DNA of 64,000 nt from Gemmatimonadota bacterium (GTDB lineage Bacteria; Gemmatimonadota; Gemmatimonadetes; Palauibacterales; KS3-K002): contig CP070815.1 of NCBI GenBank assembly GCA_020344215.1, positions 1,666,373 to 1,730,372 of the forward strand, given 5' to 3'. The notes below the pieces were generated by a model. The model had not been told where the DNA came from. It saw only the letters and a program-made list of their open reading frames with translations, and ran no database searches. Below are positions 51,862-59,375 of the stretch, one piece after another. Both the position numbers and the translations under genes were made by a program. How positions within the stretch are numbered: the stretch's first letter is position 1; each line of letters opens with the position of its first letter.

Positions 51862-53055
51862 ATGAACATGGCCCAACAGACAGTAGTCACCATGCCCGGC
51901 GACGGTATAGGGAAAGTCGTACTGCCCGAGGCGATCAGGGTGCTGCAGGCGGTCGGCTTCGACGCAGAGTACGTACATGCCGACATTGGTTGGGAGCGCT
52001 GGGTAAGCGATGGCAATCCGCTACCGCAGGCGACCCTCGATCTGCTTAAGCAGCACACGCTCGGGCTCTTTGGAGCGATCACATCGAAACCGAAGAAAGA
52101 GGCGGCCAAGGAGCTGCGCCCGGAGCTTCAGGACAAGGGGTACGTGTACTACAGCCCGATCGTCGGGCTGCGGCAGAAGTTCAACCTGGATGTGTGTATC
52201 AGGCCGTGCCGCTCGTTCCCGGGCAACCCGCTCAACTTCGTTCGCCAGACTCCCGGCGGGGGCATCGAGGAGCCGAAGGTCGACGCGGTGATATTCCGCC
52301 AGAATACCGAGGGGCTGTACGCCGGGATCGAGTGGACCGACCCACCCGCCGAGGTGCGAGCGGCGTTGGCGACGCACCCCAAGTTCAAGGCGTTCGAGAG
52401 TGTAGCGAGCGCCGATATCGCGATATCGACGCGCGTCTTCACGCGAGCTGCCTGCCGGCGGATCGTCGAGGCGGCGTTCCGCTACGCCAAGAAGCACGGC
52501 TACCCGTCGGTGACGATATGCGAGAAGCCGAACGTACTGCGCGAGACATCCGGAATGATGGAAGAGGTGGCCAAGGAGGTGCACGCCGACTATGCCGACA
52601 TCCAGCTCTGGTCTACCAACATCGACGCGCAGATGATGTGGCTGACCAAGAACCCGGAAGACTACTCGGTGATCGTCGCCGGTAACATGTTCGGCGACAT
52701 AGTGTCCGACGCGTTTGCCGGCCTGGTGGGCGGCCTCGGCTTCGCCTGCTCGGCCAACATCGGTGACGAGGTCGCTGTCTTCGAGCCGACTCACGGCTCG
52801 GCGCCGAAATACGAGCGGCTCGACCCGCCGATCGTGAACCCGATCGCCATGATCTTGAGTGCCGCCATGATGCTCGACCACATCGGCGATACCGGCAAGG
52901 CAGTAGCGATTCGCAACGCCATCGCGGCGGTGGTCGAAGAAGGGGCGGTCCGCACCTACGACATGCTGCGGATCCCCGGTGGCCCCGAGGCGATCTCCAA
53001 GGGCGCAGCATCGACCACGCAGATCACCGATGCGATCATAGCTCGCCTGGACTGA
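51862..53055 (+). CDS. Isocitrate-dehydrogenase-like beta-decarboxylating dehydrogenase, NADP type
   Basis: Oxidative decarboxylation of a 2-hydroxy-3-carboxy acid, or reductive carboxylation in reverse. The 397 residues show MPGDGIGKVVLPEA, GLRQKFNLDVCIRPCRSFPG, VIFRQNTEGLYAGIEW, ICEKPNVL (K222), NMFGDIVSDAFAGLVGGLGF (D279, D283) and FEPTHGSAPKYE. Against E. coli isocitrate dehydrogenase by eye, R104, R114, R146 and Y153 match Arg119, Arg129, Arg153 and Tyr160, and S98 matches Ser113. The Asn115 position is I100, which may alter the substrate side chain. K316, Y317, Y366 and R370 match Lys344, Tyr345, Tyr391 and Arg395, the NADP-specificity set. No glyoxylate enzymes are near. Confidence 0.88.
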   Translation: MNMAQQTVVTMPGDGIGKVVLPEAIRVLQAVGFDAEYVHADIGWERWVSDGNPLPQATLDLLKQHTLGLFGAITSKPKKEAAKELRPELQDKGYVYYSPIVGLRQKFNLDVCIRPCRSFPGNPLNFVRQTPGGGIEEPKVDAVIFRQNTEGLYAGIEWTDPPAEVRAALATHPKFKAFESVASADIAISTRVFTRAACRRIVEAAFRYAKKHGYPSVTICEKPNVLRETSGMMEEVAKEVHADYADIQLWSTNIDAQMMWLTKNPEDYSVIVAGNMFGDIVSDAFAGLVGGLGFACSANIGDEVAVFEPTHGSAPKYERLDPPIVNPIAMILSAAMMLDHIGDTGKAVAIRNAIAAVVEEGAVRTYDMLRIPGGPEAISKGAASTTQITDAIIARLD

Positions 53056-53065
53056 GGAGGACCCG

Positions 53066-54283
53066 ATGATGTCAGGGGGCGCTGGACACGGCGCGGCAGG
53101 CCCGACGGGAGACGACGTACGCTCCGACCTGCGCGTGGAGATCGAGCTGGCCGACAAGGGCGGCGTGCGGATCGAGCTCGAATCGAAGGTCGCTTCGCTC
53201 TACGGCGATTCGATCCGTGATACCGCGCAAGCTGTGCTGGCTGCGCTAGGCGTCGAGCACGCCCGTGTGGCGATCGATGATAAAGGAGGCCTCCCGTTCA
53301 CTATAGCCGCCCGCGTAGAGGCCGCAGCGCGTAGGGCTGGCGCCAAAGGCAAGGGCGACGCGCGGCCCGAGCGGATGGTAGCTCGGCAAGGGCCGACCAA
53401 GCGCGACCGACTGCGACGCTCGCGCCTCTATCTTCCGGGCAATCAGCCCAAGCTGATGATTAACGCGGGGCTTCACCATCCGGACGGGATCATCCTCGAC
53501 CTTGAGGACTCGGTCCACCCCGATGAGAAGGACACCGCTCGTCTGATCGTGCGCAACGCGCTCCGTTCGGTCGATTTTGCGGGGGCCGAGCGAATGGTCC
53601 GCATCAATCAGCTGCCGCTGGGCTTCGAGGACCTGAAGGCCATAGTCCCGGAAGGCCCGGACCTGATCCTCATACCCAAGGTCGAGGAGGCCGGGCAGGT
53701 CGAGGAGGTGGACGAACGGATCCGCGGGGTCCGTGCCAAGGACGGCGACGGCCACCCGATCTGGCTCATGCCGATCCTCGAGTCGGCGTTGGGAATCGAG
53801 AACGCGTTCGCCGTCGCCAGGGCCGCGGAGACCGTGGTGGCGCTGACCATAGGTTTAGAAGACTACACCGCCGACCTGGGAGTGGTGAAGACGAAGGAGG
53901 GCGACGAGTCGCTCTACGCGCGCACGCGCCTCGTCAACGCGGCGCGCGGCGCCGGCATCCAGGCCATCGACTCGGTCTACGGCGATGTGGGCGACACAGA
54001 GGGCCTTACGGCATGGGCTCGCCGCTCCCGGGCACTGGGCTTCGAAGGGATGGGCTGCATCCACCCGCGCCAGATCCAGCCGATCCACGACGCTTTCGCG
54101 CCTTCCAGCGAGGAGATCGAGAAAGCGTTGAGGATTGTGTCCGCTTTCGATGAAGCTCAGGCCGCGGGACTCGGCGTCGTGCGGCTGGGCACCAAGATGA
54201 TCGATCCGCCCGTGGTGCTGCGGGCGCAACGTCTCGTCAAGAACGCGCGGCGCATGGGTCTGATCGCAGAGGAGGAATCGTGA
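53066..54283 (+). CDS. Citrate lyase acyl-carrier (CitD) - beta subunit (CitE) fusion
   Basis: A 405-residue fusion. Residues about 17-92 resemble CitD, the acyl carrier protein of citrate lyase (LYGDSIRDTAQAVLAALGV, IDDKGGLPFTIAARVEAA). Residues about 110-400 are CitE, the lyase proper (RRSRLYLPGNQPKLMINAG, DGIILDLEDSVHPDEKD, RINQLPLGFEDL, LMPILESALGIENAFA, GFEGMGCIHPRQI). In CitD the prosthetic group sits on a Ser of a GTLESSD motif. Here the aligned stretch is GDDVRSDLRV, with S20 one position off, so modification is uncertain. A 10-nt gap follows the dehydrogenase gene, with GGAGG before the ATG. The CitF gene overlaps by 4 nt, confirming a lyase complex. citC, citX and citG are not in the window. 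Confidence 0.85.
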   Translation: MMSGGAGHGAAGPTGDDVRSDLRVEIELADKGGVRIELESKVASLYGDSIRDTAQAVLAALGVEHARVAIDDKGGLPFTIAARVEAAARRAGAKGKGDARPERMVARQGPTKRDRLRRSRLYLPGNQPKLMINAGLHHPDGIILDLEDSVHPDEKDTARLIVRNALRSVDFAGAERMVRINQLPLGFEDLKAIVPEGPDLILIPKVEEAGQVEEVDERIRGVRAKDGDGHPIWLMPILESALGIENAFAVARAAETVVALTIGLEDYTADLGVVKTKEGDESLYARTRLVNAARGAGIQAIDSVYGDVGDTEGLTAWARRSRALGFEGMGCIHPRQIQPIHDAFAPSSEEIEKALRIVSAFDEAQAAGLGVVRLGTKMIDPPVVLRAQRLVKNARRMGLIAEEES

Positions 54284-55863
54284 GCCGGCGTGGCAGTGGT
54301 ACCGACTTCGTGGTCAACGCGGTGGGACGGCGCGTGCCCACGGCGGTCAACAAACAAGAGCAGGTTCCCTTCGCGGGCGTCGGCGGCTACGAGCCCAAGG
54401 GAAAGAAGCGGGCGCCGCCGATCCGGTCGTGCCGCGACTATCCGGCAGACGGCGACAAGCGAGTATCCGACCTCAAGACGGCGCTGAAGAAGTGCGGTCT
54501 GCGCGACGGGATGACGATCTCCACGCACCATCACCTGCGGAACGGCGATGCGGTGGCTCTTATGGCCTTGAACACCGCCGCCGAGCTTGGAGTCCGGGAC
54601 CTCATGTGGTTCCCCAGCGCCTCGTTCCCCTGCCACGCGCCGGTGATCGACCTGATGGAGCGCCGCGTGGTTCACCACATCGAAGGGAGCATGAACGGCC
54701 CGCTGGGCGAGTACTGCTCGCACGGCAAGATGCGGGGCATGGGCGTGCTGCGCTCACACGGTGGCCGCTGGCAGGCGATCCAGGACGGCGAGGTGCCGAT
54801 CGATATCGCGGTGATCGCGGCGCCCGCGGCGGACCCGTTCGGCAACGCCGACGGCTCGCACGGCCCCTCCGCCTGCGGCTCTCTCGGATTCGCGCTCGCC
54901 GATTCGATCTACGCGGATCACGTGATCGTCGTTACCGACAACCTGGTCCCCTTCCCCTGTATCCCGTGGCAAATCCAGGGGAACAACGTCGACTACGTCG
55001 TGGAAGTCGACTCGATCGGCGACCCGGCGAAGATCGTCTCGGGCACCACCGAGATCACCAAGAGCCCCGACCGCCTGATGATCGCCGAGTACGTTGCCCG
55101 CTTCCTGCGCGATACAGGCATCATGAGGGAGGGCTTCTCCTTTCAGGCGGGCGCCGGTGGTATAGCGCTGGCCTTCGTGCAGTTCCTCAAAGAGACCATG
55201 AAGGAAGCGGGAGTAAAGGCACGCTTCGTCCGTGGCGGCTCGACCCAGTACCTGGTCGATCTATTGCGCGAAGGCCTTACCGACTACATCCTCGACGGCC
55301 AGACATTCGACTTGGCCGCCGTCGAGTCGATCGCGTCAGATCCCCGTCACATCGCTACCTCGCCGTTCACTTCCTACAACTATCACGGAAAGGGCAACTT
55401 CGCATCGATGGTCGACGCAGTGGTGCTGGGCGCGACCGAAGTAGACGTGAAGTTCAACGCCAATGTGAACACTCACTCGGACGGCGTGCTGCTACACGGG
55501 ATCGGTGGCTGGCAGAACTGCCTGTTCGCCGGCTGCACGGTCCTCGCGCTGCCCTCTTTCCGTGACCGGATCCCGGTCCTTGTCGACGAGGTCACCACAG
55601 TGACGGGACCCGGAGAGCTGATCGACGTAGTCGTCACCGAGCGCGGTGTAGCCATCAACCCGCGTCGCACCGACCTATTGGAGAGCGTGAAGAGTTCGGA
55701 TCTTCCCATCCGGCCGATCGAGGAACTCAAGGAGGAGGTGGAACGCATCATGGGCGGGCCGCCGGCAGAGGCGCAGCTCACCGACCGGCCGGTCGCCGTG
55801 ATCAAGTGGGTCGACGGCACCGTGCTCGATACCGTCTGGCAAGTCGAGACCGGCGGCGCGTAG
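54280..55863 (+). CDS. citF: Citrate lyase alpha subunit (acyl-carrier transferase)
   Basis: Exchanges the acetyl group on the carrier for citrate, forming citryl-ACP, which CitE then cleaves. The 527 residues match CitF from end to end: NAVGRRVPTAVNKQEQVPFA at the start, then KTALKKCGLRDGMTISTHHH LRNGD (in two parts), HIEGSMNGPLGEYCSHG, AAPAADPFGNADGSHGPSAC, VRGGSTQYLVDLLREGL, VLGATEVDVKFNANVNTHSD, and VTERGVAINPRRTDLL. The GTG start overlaps the CitDE stop and has AGGAGG 5 nt upstream. Preference for citrate over a related tricarboxylate (citramalate, alkylcitrate) cannot be decided by eye. Confidence 0.92.
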   Translation: MSRRGSGTDFVVNAVGRRVPTAVNKQEQVPFAGVGGYEPKGKKRAPPIRSCRDYPADGDKRVSDLKTALKKCGLRDGMTISTHHHLRNGDAVALMALNTAAELGVRDLMWFPSASFPCHAPVIDLMERRVVHHIEGSMNGPLGEYCSHGKMRGMGVLRSHGGRWQAIQDGEVPIDIAVIAAPAADPFGNADGSHGPSACGSLGFALADSIYADHVIVVTDNLVPFPCIPWQIQGNNVDYVVEVDSIGDPAKIVSGTTEITKSPDRLMIAEYVARFLRDTGIMREGFSFQAGAGGIALAFVQFLKETMKEAGVKARFVRGGSTQYLVDLLREGLTDYILDGQTFDLAAVESIASDPRHIATSPFTSYNYHGKGNFASMVDAVVLGATEVDVKFNANVNTHSDGVLLHGIGGWQNCLFAGCTVLALPSFRDRIPVLVDEVTTVTGPGELIDVVVTERGVAINPRRTDLLESVKSSDLPIRPIEELKEEVERIMGGPPAEAQLTDRPVAVIKWVDGTVLDTVWQVETGGA

Positions 55864-55878
55864 TCGCCGCCCGATCAC

Positions 55879-58107
55879 ATGGACATCGACAGGATAGCAG
55901 CGGTCGTCGAAGGCGCCCGGGCGGACGGGCGCGACGTGCTGCTCGAGAGTGAGGGGCTGGAGCTACTCGCCGCGACCGGAATCGCGACGCCCGAGTACGC
56001 GGTAGTCGCGCACGCCGATGCCCTATCCTCCCTCGACCTAGCCGCCTTCCCCGGTGATCGGGTCGTCCTCAAGGTGCTCTCCCCGGACATCCTGCATAAG
56101 AGCGCTGTGGGTGGCGTGGCCGCCCTGCCCGGCACGCACGAGGCGGTGGGCGCCGCCATCCGCCAGATGGACGAACGGTTCCGTGGGAAGGACGTTCGCG
56201 GGTACCTGGTGGTGGAGCACGTCACTTATGACCGATCGCCCGGCGGCGAGCTGCTACTGGGGATCCGCTGGACGGACGACTTCGGGCCGGTGGTGACATG
56301 CGGACTCGGCGGGATCCACGCCGAGTTCCTCGCGGAAGCGTTGGGGCCCGGGAGGGGGATCGCTCTCGCCTCCGCCTGCGATCTCGACCCGGGATCCGCC
56401 CTCGCGGTGCTCGAGGAAGCAGCGGTCACGCAGCTCGCGACAGGCGCGCTGCGCGAGCAGGCACCGCGGCTCGAGCTCGGCCAGCTTGTCGATTTCTTCC
56501 TGAGATTCGCCCGCCTGGCCAGCAAGGCGATGCCCGAGTATGTGAGCGAGCTCGAGGTCAACCCGCTCGCCGCCGTCGGCGGGCGGCTGCTCCCCCTCGA
56601 CGTCCTCGTGAAGTGCGAGCCGTGCAGCGAGGCACGTCCTGCTCCACGCCCGCTCCACAAGGTCAAGAACCTCCTGGAGCCCGACTCGTTGGCGATCGTC
56701 GGCGTCTCTGAGCGCATGAACCCCGGCCGCCTGATCCTCAACAATCTCCTCCGCGCAGGGTTCGATCGAGCCCGCATCCATCTGGTGAAGTCGGGATCGG
56801 AGACTATAGAAGGATGTCGGTGTTATCCCGATCTCGAGTCGCTGCCGGGCCGCGTGGACCTGCTCATCCTGGCGGTAGCCGCGGCACAGGTCCCGGAGCT
56901 TCTGACCGCCGTCGTCGAGCATGAGAAGGCGGAGAGCATCATCCTCATACCCGGTGGATTGGAGGAGAAAGAGGGAAGCGAGGATATCGTCGCGCGCGTC
57001 CGATCGGCCTTGGAGCGCGCCCGGAGCAGCGATTGGGGCGGACCCGTGATCAACGGCGGCAACTCCATGGGGATCCGCTCGCGACCGGGCGGCTACGACA
57101 CCACGTTCATACCCGACTACAAGCTGCGAGGCCCGTCTACGGGCGCTTACCCCATCGCGTTCATCTCACAGAGCGGCGCGTTCTACGTCGCCAAGGGCAG
57201 CAAACTGGGTCTCGATCCCAAGTACGCCATCTCGATCGGTAACCAGATGGACCTGACCATCGGCGACTTCATGACGTATCTGAAGGACGACGACGAGCTG
57301 GCGATCTTTGCCGTCTACGCCGAGGGGTTCCAGCGGCTGGACGGGGCCAGGTTCATAGATGCCGCCCGGGAGATCACCGCGAAGGGCAAGGCGGTCATCT
57401 ATTATCGTGCAGGCCGCAGCGCGGCGGGTGCCGCCGCGTCCGCCAGCCACACGGCGGCCATCGCAGGCGATTACCTGGTAAGCCGTGAGCTCGCCAGGCA
57501 CGCCGGTGTGGTCGTCTGCGAGACGACAGCCGATTTCGAGGACATGGTCAGGCTGTTCGCGCTGCTGGGCGACAGGCCGGTCAAAGGCAGGCGCCTGGGC
57601 GCGATCTCCAACGCAGGGTTCGAGTGTGTGTCGATGGCCGACCACCTGGGCGACTTCCAACTGGCGAGCCTGACAGAGCGAACTCGGGCCGGACTCCTCT
57701 CACTGCTGAGCGAGTGCCGGCTCGACGCAGTGGTCGACCTCCGCAACCCCGTGGACGTCACCCCAATCATGCCCGATGCTCCGTTTGAAGAGGCCTGCCG
57801 CCTGGTCATCGAAGATGACAACGTGGACGCGGCCATAGTCGGATGCGTTCCCCTCACACCGGCGCTGCACACCCTGGCGCCCGGTGAAGGCCATGCAGAG
57901 AACGTCTACCGGGATGACTCGTTCGCCACGCGGCTTGTAAGGCTCAAAGACCAGGTGAACAAGCCCTGGATAGCGGCCGTGGACGGCGGCCCGATGTTCG
58001 ATCCGATGGCCCGGCTGCTTGAGGAGAACGGGATCCCCACGTTCAGAACCGCAGACCGCGCCCTGCGTTTGTTTAGCCGGTTCTGTAGTGCTAAACTAAG
58101 GCGATAA
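55879..58107 (+). CDS. ADP/NDP-forming acyl-CoA synthetase, ATP-grasp domain first
   Basis: Reversibly couples acyl-CoA formation to NDP/NTP. The 742-residue chain has an N-terminal ATP-grasp_5 (beta) part (about 1-225; RVVLKVLSPDILHKSAVGGV, GIRWTDDFGPVVTCGLGGIH, SELEVNPLAA). A CoA-binding Rossmann domain (about 262-390; VGVSERMNPGRLILNNLLRA G) and succinyl-CoA-ligase-like domains follow. The phospho-His is H524 in ASASHTAAIAGD. The usual fused acetyl-CoA synthetase has the ATP-grasp last, so this is the swapped order. It lies 15 nt after citF and could activate the acid released by the lyase. A run in the acyl-CoA to acid direction is also possible. Confidence 0.88.
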   Translation: MDIDRIAAVVEGARADGRDVLLESEGLELLAATGIATPEYAVVAHADALSSLDLAAFPGDRVVLKVLSPDILHKSAVGGVAALPGTHEAVGAAIRQMDERFRGKDVRGYLVVEHVTYDRSPGGELLLGIRWTDDFGPVVTCGLGGIHAEFLAEALGPGRGIALASACDLDPGSALAVLEEAAVTQLATGALREQAPRLELGQLVDFFLRFARLASKAMPEYVSELEVNPLAAVGGRLLPLDVLVKCEPCSEARPAPRPLHKVKNLLEPDSLAIVGVSERMNPGRLILNNLLRAGFDRARIHLVKSGSETIEGCRCYPDLESLPGRVDLLILAVAAAQVPELLTAVVEHEKAESIILIPGGLEEKEGSEDIVARVRSALERARSSDWGGPVINGGNSMGIRSRPGGYDTTFIPDYKLRGPSTGAYPIAFISQSGAFYVAKGSKLGLDPKYAISIGNQMDLTIGDFMTYLKDDDELAIFAVYAEGFQRLDGARFIDAAREITAKGKAVIYYRAGRSAAGAAASASHTAAIAGDYLVSRELARHAGVVVCETTADFEDMVRLFALLGDRPVKGRRLGAISNAGFECVSMADHLGDFQLASLTERTRAGLLSLLSECRLDAVVDLRNPVDVTPIMPDAPFEEACRLVIEDDNVDAAIVGCVPLTPALHTLAPGEGHAENVYRDDSFATRLVRLKDQVNKPWIAAVDGGPMFDPMARLLEENGIPTFRTADRALRLFSRFCSAKLRR

Positions 58108-58167
58108 CCAGCCCCATACCTGCACGACGCGGTCACTTGCTGGCCGGCGGTCATAGAGGAGTTACCC

Positions 58168-59364
58168 ATGAAAAAAGCACGCCAGATGCTCCCCGATGCC
58201 AGGATCCCTTATGGAACCTGGGGAAGCAGCTATTTCCCCGCCTGGCAGACGTCCGCCCTTGCCGAGGTGAACATCGGTCAGTTCGCCGGCGAGTCGATGA
58301 ACAGGATCCTTGGGCTGAGAAGGGTGCCCAAGACCGAGCTCGATTATCTGGTTATCGGCTCGACGATCCCCTGGCACTGGAAGTTCTGGAACGCGCCGCT
58401 GGTGGCGAGCTGCATGGGGCATCGTATCCCGGGCTACCATGTCGAACAGGCCTGTGCCACGGGCCTGCAGGCGGCTCTGCTGGCCGGCGCCGAGGTCCAG
58501 TCCGGTGCATTCGATACCGTCGGCGTCCTGACGTTCGACCGAACCAGCGATTCGCCGGTGGGTGTTTTCCCGGAGCGCCGGGCCCACGAGCGCACGCAGG
58601 CGATCGCCGACGTGTGGGACAACTTCGGCTTCGATCCGGCCACGGGGAACGCGATGATCGCCGCTGCGGGGATCACGGCGCGCAAGTACAAGTGCGATAG
58701 AGCGGAAACGGACGACGTGGCGTTCCTTCGCTACGAGCAGTACTTCGATGCCAAGGACTCCGGGTTCCTGGGCCGGGTCCTCGTTCCGCTGGACGTGCTG
58801 AACGTCGCGGGGCGCCCGCTGGGCCGCGTCGATGACGACTATGGAGTGCGCAGGCTGACGCTCGGTGGACTGCGGGCTATGCGCGAGCTCGACACCTGTG
58901 TCACCGGTGGCGGGCAGACTCACGCATCGGACGGCATGTCGACGCTGCTTGTGACCTCCAAAGAGAAAGCCAAGGAGCTCAGCCCACGACCGGAGATCGA
59001 CATCCAGTTCGTCGCGAAGACGGAGGCCAGGACCCATCCCAGCCTGATGCCCGAGGCTCCGGCGTTCGCCGTGCAGAAGTTGCTGGACAGAACAGGCCTG
59101 ACCATGGCCGACATGGCGGTGGTCAAGAACCACAATCCATTCGCGGTGAACGACGTCATCTTCTCGAAGCTACTCGACTACGACTGGCGCAAGATGAACA
59201 ACACCGGCTGTCCCCTGGTCTGGGGCCATCCCCAGGGCCCGACGCTGACCAGGGTCCTGATAGAGGCACTGGAGGAGGCGGTGGACTTGGGTGGAGGGCA
59301 CGTTCTGGTATTCGGTTGCGCCGCCGGCGACGTCGGTATCGCGGCTCTGTTCAAGGTCTCGTAA
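58168..59364 (+). CDS. Thiolase-family acyl-CoA acyltransferase
   Basis: Condenses or cleaves acyl-CoA thioesters. The 398-residue protein keeps the thiolase catalytic set at expected spacings: C96 (EQACATGLQAALLAGAEVQS), H354 (PLVWGHPQGPTLTR) and C384 (VFGCAAGDVG), against Cys89, His348 and Cys378 of biosynthetic thiolase. The NEAF loop is replaced by KNHNPFAVND (H322), a variant that suggests a non-standard substrate. AGAGGAG precedes the ATG. Gene order (after the synthetase, before a dehydrogenase/hydratase fusion) suggests beta-oxidation-like or reverse chemistry on the acyl-CoA made by the cluster. Confidence 0.88.
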   Translation: MKKARQMLPDARIPYGTWGSSYFPAWQTSALAEVNIGQFAGESMNRILGLRRVPKTELDYLVIGSTIPWHWKFWNAPLVASCMGHRIPGYHVEQACATGLQAALLAGAEVQSGAFDTVGVLTFDRTSDSPVGVFPERRAHERTQAIADVWDNFGFDPATGNAMIAAAGITARKYKCDRAETDDVAFLRYEQYFDAKDSGFLGRVLVPLDVLNVAGRPLGRVDDDYGVRRLTLGGLRAMRELDTCVTGGGQTHASDGMSTLLVTSKEKAKELSPRPEIDIQFVAKTEARTHPSLMPEAPAFAVQKLLDRTGLTMADMAVVKNHNPFAVNDVIFSKLLDYDWRKMNNTGCPLVWGHPQGPTLTRVLIEALEEAVDLGGGHVLVFGCAAGDVGIAALFKVS

Positions 59365-59375
59365 GGAGATAGAAA

